Source: Paraburkholderia sp. HP33-1
GTDB taxonomy: Bacteria > Pseudomonadota > Gammaproteobacteria > Burkholderiales > Burkholderiaceae
Length of the DNA: 64,000 bases
Assembly (NCBI RefSeq): GCF_021390595.1
Contig: NZ_JAJEJR010000001.1
Coordinates: 1,488,001 to 1,552,000 of the forward strand
Reading direction: 5' to 3'
In this document: positions 36,185 to 47,576 of the stretch, in pieces
How positions within the stretch are numbered: the first letter of the stretch is position 1
Layout: each line of letters starts with the position of its first letter
The notes under the pieces: model-generated
Seen by the model: only the letters and a program-made list of their open reading frames with translations
What the model was told of the DNA's origin: nothing
Database searches by the model: none
Position numbers and translations under genes: made by a program

Positions 36185-37423
36185 GTGAAACCGATTCTCA
36201 AATCCAACAAGTTGTTGAATGTCTGCTACGACATTCGCGGGCCGGTCCTCGAACATGCGAAGCGGCTCGAAGAAGAGGGCCACCGCATCATCAAGCTGAA
36301 CATCGGCAATCTGGCGCCGTTCGGCTTCGAGGCGCCGGACGAGATCATTCAGGACATGATCCTCAACCTGCCCAACTCGTCGGGCTACTCCGATTCGAAG
36401 GGCGTGTTCGCCGCGCGCAAGGCGATCATGCACTACACGCAGCAAAAGGGCGTGTATGGCGTCGAACTCGATGACATCTACATCGGCAACGGCGCGTCCG
36501 AGCTGATCGTGATGGCGCTGCAGGGTCTCGTCAACGACGGCGACGAAGTGCTGCTGCCGGCGCCCGATTACCCGCTATGGACCGCCGGCGTGAGCCTCGC
36601 GGGCGGCACGCCGGTGCACTACATCTGCGACGAGTCGAATAGCTGGATGCCCGATCTCGACGACATCCGCGCAAAAATCACACCGAACACGCGCGCGCTC
36701 GTCGTGATCAACCCGAACAACCCGACCGGCGCGCTGTATTCGGACGAGCTGCTGCTCGGCCTGATCGAGATCGCCCGCCAGCACGGCCTTGTGATCTTCG
36801 CCGACGAGGTCTACGACAAGATCGTCTATGACGGCAAGAAGCACACCGCGATGGCGTCGCTGTCCGAAGACGTGCTGACCGTCACGTTCAACAGCCTGTC
36901 GAAGAGCTACCGGTCGTGCGGCTATCGCGCCGGCTGGATGGCGATCTCGGGGCTGACCGGCGAGAACCGCCGGCTCGCGAAAGACTACCTGGAAGGGCTC
37001 GGCATTCTTGCGTCGATGCGGCTGTGCCCGAACGTGCCCGGCCAGTACGCGATCCAGACCGCGCTCGGCGGCTATCAGAGTATCAACGACCTGATCGTGC
37101 CGGGCGGCCGCCTCTACAAGCAGCGCGAGCTCGCTTATGACATGCTGACGGCGATCCCCGGCGTAAGCTGCGTGAAGCCTGAAGCGGCCCTGTACATGTT
37201 CCCGCGCCTCGATCCGAAGGTGTATCCGATCCAGAACGACCAGCAGTTCATCCTCGACCTGCTGCTCGAAGAGCGCGTGCTGCTCGTGCAGGGCACCGGC
37301 TTCAACTGGAAGACGCCGGATCACTTCCGCGTCGTGTTCCTGCCGAATGTCGACGACCTCGCGGATTCGATCCACCGGATCGCGCGTTTCCTCGACGGCT
37401 ACCGCAAACGTCACACGGCCTGA
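36185..37423 (+). CDS. alaC: Alanine-synthesising aminotransferase (AlaC-like, class I/II PLP)
   Basis: A 412-residue PLP aminotransferase: NPNNPTGALYS, FADEVYDKIVYDG and the PLP lysine in SLSKSYRSCGYRAGW. N-terminal KSNKLLNVCYDIRGPVLEHA resembles AlaA/AlaC, which make alanine from pyruvate and glutamate. The start is GTG at 36185; no in-frame ATG lies near and the upstream frame is not protein-like. It lies 90 bases before hom on the same strand, a common betaproteobacterial arrangement linking alanine and threonine synthesis. Confidence 0.9.
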   Translation: MKPILKSNKLLNVCYDIRGPVLEHAKRLEEEGHRIIKLNIGNLAPFGFEAPDEIIQDMILNLPNSSGYSDSKGVFAARKAIMHYTQQKGVYGVELDDIYIGNGASELIVMALQGLVNDGDEVLLPAPDYPLWTAGVSLAGGTPVHYICDESNSWMPDLDDIRAKITPNTRALVVINPNNPTGALYSDELLLGLIEIARQHGLVIFADEVYDKIVYDGKKHTAMASLSEDVLTVTFNSLSKSYRSCGYRAGWMAISGLTGENRRLAKDYLEGLGILASMRLCPNVPGQYAIQTALGGYQSINDLIVPGGRLYKQRELAYDMLTAIPGVSCVKPEAALYMFPRLDPKVYPIQNDQQFILDLLLEERVLLVQGTGFNWKTPDHFRVVFLPNVDDLADSIHRIARFLDGYRKRHTA

Positions 37424-37513
37424 GCCGGGCTCGCGTACGATACGGCGCGTAAGGCGCGCCGCTCGTGCCAGCCTCGACCCCCTTTTCAAACCTCTATTAG
37501 AAACACACGCTGC

Positions 37514-38845
<1,332 letters not shown>

Positions 38846-38853
38846 GCCGAACT

Positions 38854-40305
38854 ATGAACTACCTCTCCACGCGCGGCGCCGGAGCCGGCGAGCGCCATAC
38901 CTTCTCCGACATCCTGCTCGGCGGTCTCGCGAAAGACGGCGGCCTGTACCTGCCGGCCGAATATCCGCGCGTCACGCCGGACGAACTCACGCGCTGGCGC
39001 GCGCTGCCGTACGCGGATCTCGCGTTCGAGATCCTGTCGAAGTTCTGCGACGACATTCCCGCCGACGATCTGCGCGCGCTCACGCGCAAGACCTACACGG
39101 CCGCGACCTACTGCAACGTGCGCGACGACGAAAGCGCCGCGCAGATCACGCCGTTGAAGACGCTCGGCATCGAGAACGGCGCGCCTCTGTCGCTGCTCGA
39201 ACTGTCGAACGGACCGACACTCGCGTTCAAGGACATGGCGATGCAACTGATCGGCAACCTGTTCGAGTACGCGCTCGCGAAGCACGGCGAAACGCTGAAC
39301 ATTCTCGGCGCGACGTCGGGCGACACCGGCAGCGCCGCGGAATACGCGATGCGCGGCAAGCAGGGCATCCGTGTGTTCATGCTGTCGCCGCACAAAAAGA
39401 TGAGCGCGTTCCAGACCGCGCAGATGTACAGCCTGCAAGACCCGAACATCTTCAATCTCGCGGTGGAAGGCGTGTTCGACGATGCGCAGGACATCGTGAA
39501 GGCGGTATCGAACGATCACGCGTTCAAGGCGAAGTACAAGATCGGCACGGTCAATTCGATCAACTGGGCGCGCGTCGTCGCGCAGGTCGTCTATTACTTC
39601 AAGGGCTACTTTGCCGCGACGAAGTCGAACGACGAGCGGGTGTCGTTCACGGTACCGTCGGGCAACTTCGGCAACGTGTGCGCGGGTCATATCGCGCGCA
39701 TGATGGGTCTGCCGATCGACAAGCTCGTCGTCGCGACCAACGAAAACGACGTGCTCGACGAGTTCTTCCGCACCGGCATCTACCGCGTGCGCAAGGCGGC
39801 CGAGACGTATCACACCAGCAGCCCGAGCATGGACATCTCGAAGGCATCGAACTTCGAGCGTTTCGTGTACGACCTGCTCGGCCGTGATCCGGCGCGTGTG
39901 CTGCAGCTGTTCCGCGACGTCGAGGAGAAGGGCGGTTTCGACCTCGCGGCAAGCGGCGACTTCGCGCGCGTGAAGGAGTTCGGTTTCGTGTCGGGCAGCA
40001 GCAGCCACGACACCCGCGTCGAGACGATCCGCGACGTGTTCGAGCGTTACGACACGATGATCGACACGCACACGGCCGACGGCATGAAGGTCGCGCGCGA
40101 GCATCTGCAGCCGGGCATTCCAATGATCGTGCTGGAGACCGCGCAGCCGATCAAATTCGGCGAGACGATCCGCGAGGCGCTGCTGCGCGAGCCGGAGCGG
40201 CCGGCGACGTTCTCGGGGCTCGAGTCGCTGCCGCAGCGCTTCGAGGTCGTGCCCGCGGATGCGCAGCGGGTGAAGGACTTTATCGTCGCGAATACCGGCG
40301 CATAA
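38854..40305 (+). CDS. thrC: Threonine synthase
   Basis: PLP-dependent conversion of O-phosphohomoserine to threonine, 483 residues (the longer enteric/fungal-type class). The N-terminus MNYLSTRGAGAGERHTFSDI and the PLP lysine in LAFKDMAMQLIGN are diagnostic. GATSGDTGSAAEYAMRGK forms the phosphate-binding loop. Encoded directly behind hom. Confidence 0.96.
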   Translation: MNYLSTRGAGAGERHTFSDILLGGLAKDGGLYLPAEYPRVTPDELTRWRALPYADLAFEILSKFCDDIPADDLRALTRKTYTAATYCNVRDDESAAQITPLKTLGIENGAPLSLLELSNGPTLAFKDMAMQLIGNLFEYALAKHGETLNILGATSGDTGSAAEYAMRGKQGIRVFMLSPHKKMSAFQTAQMYSLQDPNIFNLAVEGVFDDAQDIVKAVSNDHAFKAKYKIGTVNSINWARVVAQVVYYFKGYFAATKSNDERVSFTVPSGNFGNVCAGHIARMMGLPIDKLVVATNENDVLDEFFRTGIYRVRKAAETYHTSSPSMDISKASNFERFVYDLLGRDPARVLQLFRDVEEKGGFDLAASGDFARVKEFGFVSGSSSHDTRVETIRDVFERYDTMIDTHTADGMKVAREHLQPGIPMIVLETAQPIKFGETIREALLREPERPATFSGLESLPQRFEVVPADAQRVKDFIVANTGA

Positions 40306-40528
40306 GGGCGGCTGGGCCGCGTGAGCCGCTTGACGGCCCACGCGGCATCGCGCGTTGCCGAGTCGTTTCACGTTGATCGACGCCCGCACCCGCACCACGA
40401 AAAGCGCTGGCCGCACCCCTGCGGCCATGCATCGAAAAATACAAAATGCTCTCCATCACGCCCGGCCACCCAGGCTGACGGCATCGGCCGCTACAATATT
40501 CTTTTAACCTGCGGCTTCGACACTCCCG

Positions 40529-41773
40529 ATGTCCACACCCACGCCCCGCGCTCCGATGCTCGCCACCGCCGATGCGTTGGCAATCCTGCTCGACGCCGCG
40601 CGCCCGATCGACGGTATTGAAACGCTGCCGACGCTCGCCGCGCTGAATCGCGTGCTCGCCGCCGACGTCACGTCGCCGCTCGACGTGCCGCCAATGAACA
40701 CGAGCGCGATGGACGGTTACGCTCTGCGCATTGCCGATCTCGCGCACGGCAGCCGCCTGCCGGTCTCGCAACGCATTCCGGCCGGCCATGCGCCGAGCCC
40801 GCTCGCGCCCGGCAGCGCGGCGCGCATCTTCACCGGCGCGACGGTGCCCGCTGGGGCGGACGCGGTTGTGATGCAGGAGCAGACCGAGGTGGCCGGCGAC
40901 GAAGTCACGATCGTGCATCGTCCGCAGGCGGGCGAGTGGATCACCGCGCAGGGCGCCGATATTCGCGCGAGCTCGGTGATCCTGCCGGCCGGCACGCGGC
41001 TCACGCCGCAGGCGTTGGGGCTTGCCGCGTCGGTCGGGTGTGCGCAGCTCGAGGTGCGCCGCCGCGTCAAGGTCGCCGTGTTTTTCACCGGCGACGAACT
41101 GACGATGCCCGGCGAGCCGCTGAAACCGGGCGCGATCTACAACTCGAATCGCTTTACGCTGCGCGGGCTACTCGAGAAGCTCGGCTGCGAAGTCACCGAC
41201 TACGGCATCGTCGCCGATCAACTCGACGCGACCCGCGCGACGCTGCGCGAAGCCGCCCAGGCGCACGATCTGATCCTGACTTGCGGTGGCGTGTCGGTCG
41301 GTGAGGAGGATCACGTGAAGCCGGCGGTAGAGGCCGAAGGGCGTCTGTCGATGTGGCAGATCGCGATGAAGCCGGGCAAGCCGCTCGCGTTCGGCGCGGT
41401 GCGCCGCGGCGCAGACGGGGATCAGGCGGCCGAAACGTTCTTCATCGGCCTGCCCGGCAATCCGGTGTCGAGTTTCGTGACGTTCCTGCTGTTCGTGCGG
41501 CCGTTCGTGTTGCGTCTGGCCGGCGTGCAGGCGGTCGCGCCGCGCGCGCTGTCGCTGCGCGCGGACTTCACGCAGGGCAAGGCCGATCGCCGCAACGAGT
41601 TCCTGCGCGCGCGTGTCAACGCGGCGGGTGGACTCGACCTGTTTCCGAACCAGAGCTCGGCCGTGTTGACTTCGACCGTCTGGGGCGACGGCCTGATCGA
41701 CAATCCGCCGAACCACGCGATCAGCGCCGGCGAGACCGTGCGCTTCATGCCGTTTTCCGAACTGTTGAACTGA
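40529..41773 (+). CDS. moeA: Molybdopterin molybdenumtransferase MoeA
   Basis: Inserts molybdate into adenylated molybdopterin, the final step of molybdenum cofactor synthesis. The 414-residue protein has PPMNTSAMDGYALR at the N-terminal domain, IFTGATVPAGADAVVMQEQT in domain 2 and the MoaB/MogA-like domain with TCGGVSVGEEDHVK and GLPGNPVSSFVTF. First of three molybdopterin genes moeA-moaD-moaE. A TACAAT hexamer at 40493-40498 may be its -10 element, but a matching -35 was not found. Confidence 0.96.
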   Translation: MSTPTPRAPMLATADALAILLDAARPIDGIETLPTLAALNRVLAADVTSPLDVPPMNTSAMDGYALRIADLAHGSRLPVSQRIPAGHAPSPLAPGSAARIFTGATVPAGADAVVMQEQTEVAGDEVTIVHRPQAGEWITAQGADIRASSVILPAGTRLTPQALGLAASVGCAQLEVRRRVKVAVFFTGDELTMPGEPLKPGAIYNSNRFTLRGLLEKLGCEVTDYGIVADQLDATRATLREAAQAHDLILTCGGVSVGEEDHVKPAVEAEGRLSMWQIAMKPGKPLAFGAVRRGADGDQAAETFFIGLPGNPVSSFVTFLLFVRPFVLRLAGVQAVAPRALSLRADFTQGKADRRNEFLRARVNAAGGLDLFPNQSSAVLTSTVWGDGLIDNPPNHAISAGETVRFMPFSELLN

Positions 41774-41807
41774 GGCCGGCTTTGCAGCGCAGACCGGCGG
41801 TATCCCG

Positions 41808-42065
41808 ATGAAGATTGAACTCCGATACTTTGCGAGCGTGCGGGAAGCGCTCAACACGTCCGACGAGACCGTCGAGGTGCCCGACGGCATCGCGACCGTC
41901 GGCGACGTGCGGGCGTGGCTGCGCGTGCGCGGCGGCACCTGGGCCGAGACGCTCGCCGAAGGCCGCGCGCTGCGCATGGCCTGCAACCACGTGATGACCG
42001 ACGCGAGCACCCGCATCACCGAGGGCTGCGAGGTCGCGTTCTTTCCGCCCGTTACTGGCGGCTGA
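41808..42065 (+). CDS. moaD: Molybdopterin synthase sulfur carrier MoaD
   Basis: Ubiquitin-like sulfur carrier, 85 residues, ending in the obligatory Gly-Gly (FFPPVTGG), which is adenylated and thiocarboxylated. MKIELRYFASVREALNTSDE is a typical MoaD start. It sits 34 bases after moeA and 50 before moaE. Confidence 0.95.
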   Translation: MKIELRYFASVREALNTSDETVEVPDGIATVGDVRAWLRVRGGTWAETLAEGRALRMACNHVMTDASTRITEGCEVAFFPPVTGG

Positions 42066-42115
42066 GCCGCGCTCACGCACATCACGCCGGCGATAGAAGC
42101 CCTCAGGAGTCGTTC

Positions 42116-42592
42116 ATGCCCGTTCGCGTCCAGACCGAAGACTTCGACCTCAACACCGAGGTGGCCGCGCTGCGCGCGCGCAATCCGCGGATCGGCGCGC
42201 TCGCGTGCTTCGTCGGCACCGTGCGCGACTTGAACGAGGGCAGCGTGGTCGAGACGATGGAGCTCGAGCACTATCCCGGGATGACCGAGAAGTCGCTCGA
42301 GGCGATCGTCGAGCGCGCGCGTGCGCGCTGGCCCGGCATCGAGGTGCTGATCGTGCATCGCGTCGGCAAGCTGTATCCGCTCGACCAGATCGTGCTCGTC
42401 GCGACGACGGCCGCGCATCGCGGCGACGCGTTTGCGTCGTGCGAGTTCGTGATGGACTACCTGAAGACTGAGGCGCCGTTCTGGAAGAAGGAGAAAACCG
42501 ATGCGGGCGAGCGCTGGGTCGACGCGCGTGTGACCGACGATGCCGCACTCGCGCGCTGGGGTATCGAGTCGGGAAACCGGACGGCGGACTAG
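42116..42592 (+). CDS. moaE: Molybdopterin synthase catalytic subunit MoaE
   Basis: Large subunit of molybdopterin synthase, 158 residues, which converts precursor Z to molybdopterin with sulfur from MoaD. Conserved sequence: GALACFVGTVRD, LEHYPGMTEKSL, RVGKLYPLDQIVLV and FWKKEKT (catalytic lysines). The ATG at 42116 follows TCAGGAG; the longer in-frame opening runs back into moaD and is rejected. Convergent with the globin gene. Confidence 0.95.
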   Translation: MPVRVQTEDFDLNTEVAALRARNPRIGALACFVGTVRDLNEGSVVETMELEHYPGMTEKSLEAIVERARARWPGIEVLIVHRVGKLYPLDQIVLVATTAAHRGDAFASCEFVMDYLKTEAPFWKKEKTDAGERWVDARVTDDAALARWGIESGNRTAD

Positions 42593-42672
42593 GTAAGCCG
42601 CGGGCCGCGGGCTGCGGGGCCGCAGCGGCGCGCGCGGCGTCGGTGCGTCAGGCCGCCGGCGCCGGGCCACGC

Positions 42673-43218
42673 TCACTTGTCCCGCGAGCGTCCGATGATC
42701 GGCACCGGAAACGGCTCCCCAGCCGGCCGCGACGCGTGCCCGTCATCGTCGTCATCGCGCGGCCGACGCTTCGGCGCGACCCGCTCGAGCAGCGCCTGCT
42801 GCTCTGGCGGAATCTTGTAATCCCACCCGAAACGGCTCAACTGCAGACTCTGCGCGATCCGCAGTGCCGGCTCCATGAAGCGGACCGCGGCGGCTGGCTG
42901 GTAGCGCGATTCGACGGTATCGAGGAACAGGTACAGCCAGCGGCTGAAATGCTGCGGCTCCACCCCTTCGAGCGGCTGATGCGCCTGCTGCACATTACCG
43001 CGATACTGCTTCGCGCCGAGCACGAGACTGCTCCAGAACGTGCACATCTTCGGCAGATGGTCGTCCCAGCGGCCTTCGAGCTTCGCGTCGAAGACCGGAC
43101 CGAGCAGCGGATCGGCGCGTACGCGATCGTAAAAACCGTAGACGAGATCGCGGATATTCGCGTCGGTGGGTTCGGCCGCGCGCTCGACCGGCGGCGCGGC
43201 GGGGAAAGACGGATTCAT
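42673..43218 (-). CDS. Group 3 truncated hemoglobin
   Basis: A 181-residue single-domain globin of the group 3 truncated type (IRDLVYGFYDRVRADPLLGP; WDDHLPKMCTFWSSLVLGAK; HQPLEGVEPQHFSRWLYLF with the proximal His region). Family members bind heme and are linked to nitric-oxide or microaerobic physiology. About 40 C-terminal residues rich in Arg/Asp/Pro extend beyond the globin fold. MNPSFPAAPP is chosen as start; the longer opening is a non-coding translation of the intergenic gap. Divergent from the Rrf2 regulator. Confidence 0.9.
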   Translation of the reverse strand: MNPSFPAAPPVERAAEPTDANIRDLVYGFYDRVRADPLLGPVFDAKLEGRWDDHLPKMCTFWSSLVLGAKQYRGNVQQAHQPLEGVEPQHFSRWLYLFLDTVESRYQPAAAVRFMEPALRIAQSLQLSRFGWDYKIPPEQQALLERVAPKRRPRDDDDDGHASRPAGEPFPVPIIGRSRDK

Positions 43219-43567
43219 GCGGATTCCAGAAAAATTCGGTTGCCGATGGCGGCGGGGCGGCGACGGTCCCGGCGTCACGGCGCGATCGTCGGAGAAGCGA
43301 CCGTGCCCGACGCGAGTGGCCCGGGGGACTCCGCTGTGCGCGGGCGGACAGAACAAAGCAACCAACCCCCCCGCTTTTCGAGCCAACAAGCGATGCGGAT
43401 AAAGTTACTATTGCTATCCGAACCAGCTTGGCAAAGCAACTAGAACACCGACGCCGCCAGCCAGTCATGTTAGGGCGCGGCGCTGGTTCACGGCAACCCT
43501 TGCGTCGATGCGGTTATCGGCGGGTTCAAGGCGCTTGCTCGCGGCCTTTCACGCCATACCAGGACCT
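43219..43567. other. Divergent control region between globin and Rrf2 regulator
   Basis: About 350 bases with promoters for both flanking genes by inference. The most AT-rich part contains a dyad CGGATA-N13-TATCCG (43396-43420) that could be a regulator site. No gene-like sequence is present. Confidence 0.45.
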
Positions 43568-44098
43568 ATGAGACTGACCGACTACACGGATTACGCGCTG
43601 CGCGTGCTGCTGTACCTCGCGGTGCGGGGTGACGGATTATCGACGATTCAGGACATTTCGCAAGCCTACGGCATCTCGAAGAACCATCTTATGAAGGTCG
43701 TGCAGCAACTCGGCGAGCTTGGCTGGGTCGAAACCGTGCGCGGCCGCAATGGCGGACTGCGGCTTGGCGCGCAATCGCTCGCGTTGACCGTCGGCGACGT
43801 GGTGCGTGTGACGGAGAGCGACTTCGCACTGGTCGGCTGTCTGCCGGGCCGGCAGGGCGTGCAGCGGCCTTGCGTGATCACGTCGCAGTGCCAGCTGCGT
43901 GGTGCGTTGCAGGCGGCGAACCTCGCTTTTCTCGCCGAACTCGATCGCTATACGATCGGCGAGGTCGCGCAGCCGCAAAGTGCGCTGGCGTCATTACTCG
44001 GGCTCGGCCCCACGATTCAGGTGCTGCCGTTGCCGATTCCAGTCGCTTCGGGCGGCACGCGGGACGGCACTTCGGCGGCGCTGGGCCAGAAGAACTAG
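43568..44098 (+). CDS. nsrR: Rrf2-family iron-sulfur regulator (NsrR-like)
   Basis: A 176-residue Rrf2 protein: MRLTDYTDYALRVLLYLAVR, then a winged helix (YGISKNHLMKVVQQLGELGW; VRGRNGGLRL). Three cysteines follow in GC-x10-C-x5-C arrangement, as expected for a cluster ligand set. NsrR senses nitric oxide through a [4Fe-4S] cluster and represses detoxification genes. The neighbouring truncated globin fits that role, but IscR-like alternatives cannot be fully excluded. The ATG at 43568 is the family start (MRLT). Confidence 0.83.
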   Translation: MRLTDYTDYALRVLLYLAVRGDGLSTIQDISQAYGISKNHLMKVVQQLGELGWVETVRGRNGGLRLGAQSLALTVGDVVRVTESDFALVGCLPGRQGVQRPCVITSQCQLRGALQAANLAFLAELDRYTIGEVAQPQSALASLLGLGPTIQVLPLPIPVASGGTRDGTSAALGQKN

Positions 44099-44211
44099 AA
44101 GATCCAGCCGGCTCCGAGGGGTGAAAACCCGGCCAGCTTCCGCACTGGGGAAGGATCGCGGCAGTTCTTGCGCTCAAATGTTAAATAGTTGCGACTGAGG
44201 CCAAAAAAGCG

Positions 44212-44239
44212 CTTGAAACCCCAATAAACCGCCTCATTT
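44212..44239 (+). promoter_or_regulatory. Predicted sigma-32 (heat-shock) promoter of clpB
   Basis: CTTGAA (44212-44217), a 14-base spacer and CCTCATTT (44232-44239), a close match to the heat-shock consensus CTTGAA / CCCCATnT. The inferred start near 44246 gives a short leader with GGAGG at 44257-44261. Confidence 0.75.
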
Positions 44240-44268
44240 TGGTGGTAATCGAAATTGGAGGTCTCTTG

Positions 44269-46866
44269 ATGAGAATCGACAAACTCACCACTAAATTCCA
44301 GGAAGCGCTGGCGGACGCCCAAAGTCTGGCGGTTGGCCACGACAATCAATACATCGAGCCGGTCCACCTGCTGGCGGCGCTCGTCGCGCAGCAGGACGGC
44401 TCCGCTCGCTCGCTGCTGTCGCGCGCCGGCGTGCATGTGCAGCCGCTGCAAACCGCACTGAACGACGCGATCACGCGGCTGCCGCAGGTGCGGGGCACCG
44501 ACGGCAACGTGCAGATCGGCCGCGACCTGACCGGTCTGCTGAACCAGGCCGACAAGGAAGCGCAAAAGCTCAACGACACGTTCATCGCGAGCGAGATGTT
44601 CCTGCTTGCGGCCGCTGATGATAAGGGCGACGCCGGCCGTCTCGCGCGCGAGCACGGGCTGTCGCGCAAGTCGCTCGAAACCGCGATCGCCGCGGTGCGC
44701 GGCGGCTCGCAGGTGCATAGTCAGGACGCCGAAAGCCAGCGCGAAGCGCTGAAGAAATACACGATCGATCTGACCGAGCGCGCCCGCGCCGGCAAGCTCG
44801 ACCCCGTGATCGGCCGTGACGACGAAATCCGCCGTTCCATTCAGATCCTGCAACGCCGCACCAAGAACAATCCGGTGCTGATCGGCGAGCCGGGCGTCGG
44901 CAAGACCGCGATCGTCGAAGGGCTCGCGCAACGTATCGTCAACGGCGAAGTGCCGGAAACGCTGAAGAACAAGCGCGTGCTGTCGCTCGACATGGCCGCG
45001 CTGCTCGCGGGGGCCAAATATCGCGGCGAGTTCGAGGAGCGCCTGAAGGCCGTGCTCAACGACATCGCGAAGGACGAGGGACAGACCATCGTCTTCATCG
45101 ACGAAATTCACACGATGGTCGGCGCCGGCAAGGCCGAAGGCGCGATGGACGCGGGCAACATGCTGAAACCGGCGCTCTCGCGCGGCGAGCTGCATTGCGT
45201 CGGCGCGACCACGCTCGACGAATACCGCAAGTACATCGAGAAGGATGCCGCGCTCGAGCGCCGCTTCCAGAAGGTGCTGGTGGACGAACCATCGGTCGAG
45301 GCGACCATCGCGATCCTGCGCGGTTTGCAGGAGCGTTATGAGCTGCACCACGGCGTCGATATCACCGACCCGGCGATCGTCGCGGCGGCGGAGCTGTCGC
45401 ATCGCTACATCACGGACCGCTTCCTGCCGGACAAGGCGATCGATCTGATCGACGAAGCCGCCTCGAAGATCAAGATGGAAATCGACTCGAAGCCCGAGGA
45501 GATGGACCGGCTCGACCGTCGTCTGATCCAGTTGAAGATCGAACGCGAAGCGGTGAAGAAGGAGAAGGACGAAGCGTCGCAGAAGCGCCTGCAGCTGATC
45601 GAAGAGGAAATCGAGCGGCTCAATCGCGAATATTCGGACCTCGAGGAAATCTGGACCGCGGAAAAAGCGGCGGTGCAGGGCAGCGCTCAATTGAAGGAAG
45701 AGATCGAGAAGACGCGCGCGGAGATCACGCGTCTGCAGCGCGAGGGCAAGCTCGAGAAGGTCGCCGAATTGCAGTACGGCAAGCTGCCGGGCCTCGAAGC
45801 GCAACTGAAGGAGGTCACGCGCGCCGAAGCCGAGGAGCAGAACAGTCCGAAGCGTCCGCGTCTGCTGCGCACACAGGTTGGTGCGGAAGAAATCGCCGAG
45901 GTGGTGTCACGCGCCACCGGTATTCCGGTGTCACGGATGATGCAGGGTGAGCGCGAAAAGCTGCTGCAGATCGAGTCGAAGCTGCATGAGCGCGTGGTCG
46001 GGCAGGACGAGGCGATCAACGCGGTGGCCGATGCGATCCGGCGCTCGCGCGCGGGTCTATCGGACCCGAACCGTCCGTACGGCTCGTTCCTGTTCCTGGG
46101 ACCGACCGGCGTCGGCAAGACCGAGCTGTGCAAGGCGTTGGCGGCGTTCCTGTTCGATTCGGAAGAGCACCTCATCCGGATCGACATGAGCGAGTTCATG
46201 GAGAAGCACAGCGTCGCGCGTCTGATCGGCGCGCCGCCGGGATACGTCGGCTACGAGGAGGGCGGTTATCTGACCGAGGCCGTGCGCCGCAAGCCGTATA
46301 GCGTGATTCTGCTCGACGAAATCGAGAAGGCGCATCCGGACGTGTTCAACGTGTTGCTGCAGGTGCTCGACGACGGCCGCATGACCGATGGCCAGGGCCG
46401 CACCGTCGACTTCAAGAACACGGTGATCGTGATGACGTCGAACCTCGGTTCGCAGGTGATCCAGTCGATGGTCGGCGAGTCGCAGGAAGCGGTGAAGGAC
46501 GCGGTGTGGGAAGAGGTGAAGCTGCACTTCAGGCCCGAGTTCCTGAACCGGATCGACGACGTCGTCGTGTTCCATGCGCTCGATCGCTCGAACATCCAGT
46601 CGATCGCGCGGATCCAGTTGCAGCGTCTGCACGAGCGGCTCGCGAAGCTCGATATGCAACTGGTGGTGTCGGATGCGGCGCTCGAGCACATCGGCAAGGT
46701 CGGCTACGACCCGCTGTTCGGTGCGCGTCCGCTGAAGCGCGCGATCCAGCAGGAGATCGAGAACCCGATCGCGAAGCTGATCCTGGCCGGCAAGTTCGGT
46801 CCGAAGGATGTGATTCCGGTCGAAGTCGACCACGGCGAGCTGGTGTTCGAACGCGTCGTGCACTGA
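44269..46866 (+). CDS. clpB: ATP-dependent disaggregase ClpB
   Basis: Hsp100 chaperone that extracts proteins from aggregates together with DnaK, 865 residues. The N-terminal double Clp-N domain (1-145) is followed by AAA+ 1 with Walker A GEPGVGKT (206-213), the coiled-coil middle domain (about 400-525, [20 protein letters not shown]) and AAA+ 2 with GPTGVGKT (about 605). No ClpP-binding tripeptide is seen. [10 protein letters not shown] is the family start; ten extra in-frame codons upstream lie in the promoter. Behind a sigma-32-type promoter. Confidence 0.97.
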   Translation: MRIDKLTTKFQEALADAQSLAVGHDNQYIEPVHLLAALVAQQDGSARSLLSRAGVHVQPLQTALNDAITRLPQVRGTDGNVQIGRDLTGLLNQADKEAQKLNDTFIASEMFLLAAADDKGDAGRLAREHGLSRKSLETAIAAVRGGSQVHSQDAESQREALKKYTIDLTERARAGKLDPVIGRDDEIRRSIQILQRRTKNNPVLIGEPGVGKTAIVEGLAQRIVNGEVPETLKNKRVLSLDMAALLAGAKYRGEFEERLKAVLNDIAKDEGQTIVFIDEIHTMVGAGKAEGAMDAGNMLKPALSRGELHCVGATTLDEYRKYIEKDAALERRFQKVLVDEPSVEATIAILRGLQERYELHHGVDITDPAIVAAAELSHRYITDRFLPDKAIDLIDEAASKIKMEIDSKPEEMDRLDRRLIQLKIEREAVKKEKDEASQKRLQLIEEEIERLNREYSDLEEIWTAEKAAVQGSAQLKEEIEKTRAEITRLQREGKLEKVAELQYGKLPGLEAQLKEVTRAEAEEQNSPKRPRLLRTQVGAEEIAEVVSRATGIPVSRMMQGEREKLLQIESKLHERVVGQDEAINAVADAIRRSRAGLSDPNRPYGSFLFLGPTGVGKTELCKALAAFLFDSEEHLIRIDMSEFMEKHSVARLIGAPPGYVGYEEGGYLTEAVRRKPYSVILLDEIEKAHPDVFNVLLQVLDDGRMTDGQGRTVDFKNTVIVMTSNLGSQVIQSMVGESQEAVKDAVWEEVKLHFRPEFLNRIDDVVVFHALDRSNIQSIARIQLQRLHERLAKLDMQLVVSDAALEHIGKVGYDPLFGARPLKRAIQQEIENPIAKLILAGKFGPKDVIPVEVDHGELVFERVVH

Positions 46867-46921
46867 GCGCGGACGCTGGGTGACGCGATGGGGCGGCAGT
46901 CGTGCCGTTCCCGCCGACGTT

Positions 46922-46960
46922 AAAAAAACCGGCAACGAAGGTAACTTCGTTGCCGGTTTT
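46922..46960. terminator. Bidirectional rho-independent terminator (clpB / yidB)
   Basis: Stem ACCGGCAACGAAG/CTTCGTTGCCGGT (46928-46940 with 46945-46957), loop GTAA, extended by A/T pairs on both sides. The T-run on the plus strand terminates clpB, and the A-run serves the minus-strand gene that ends at 47041. Confidence 0.93.
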
Positions 46961-47040
46961 CTTTTGCCCGCCGGTTTTCTTGCGGGATGTCACCGTCGAG
47001 CAGCGGCTTACGCAGCGGCCAGCGAATAGCAGAGGCGTCC

Positions 47041-47472
47041 TTAAGCGTTGCCCTTGTTGCCGAGCAGCGACGACAGGCCGCCGAGCGCGCCGAGCACCGA
47101 GGTCGTGTCCAGCTTGCCCTCGGCCGGCACTTCGCCGTTCGGCGTGGCCGCGTTGACGACGTGCGGCAGGATCTGCGACAGCAGACCCGTTACCTGTTCC
47201 GGCTGGACGCCGGCCTTCGAGGCGAGGTCGCTCACCGTCTGCGAGCCGAGCACGTTTTGCAGTGCTTCGGGCGCGATCGGCTGGTTTTCGCCATTGCCGA
47301 CCCACGACGACACGACGTCGCCGAGGCCCTTTTCCTGGAAGCGCTGGATCAGGCCGTTCAGGCCGCCCGGCTGGTTGTTGACGAATTCGAGCGCGGCTGA
47401 GATCAGCGCTTGCTGGCCGCCGCCTTCTGGCGATTTGCCAAACAGGGAACCGATGGTGTCGAGTAGGCTCAT
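47041..47472 (-). CDS. yidB: YidB-family (DUF937) protein
   Basis: A 143-residue protein of the YidB family (MSLLDTIGSLFGKSPEGGGQ; GGLNGLIQRFQEKGLGDVVS; SWVGNGENQPI; LLSQILPHVVNAATPNGEVP). The family is widespread in proteobacteria with no firmly known function. No signal peptide is seen. The start at MSLLD follows GAGAGTC on the minus strand. Probably monocistronic, ending at the shared terminator. Confidence 0.9.
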   Translation of the reverse strand: MSLLDTIGSLFGKSPEGGGQQALISAALEFVNNQPGGLNGLIQRFQEKGLGDVVSSWVGNGENQPIAPEALQNVLGSQTVSDLASKAGVQPEQVTGLLSQILPHVVNAATPNGEVPAEGKLDTTSVLGALGGLSSLLGNKGNA

Positions 47473-47576
47473 GACGGACTCTCTTGAATGCCGGCGCGTG
47501 CAAGACGGCCGGGTGGGTGACGACGACGCGCGGTTGCGCGGCGCGGTGAAACGCAAGGGCTACCGCTCCGTCGGCA

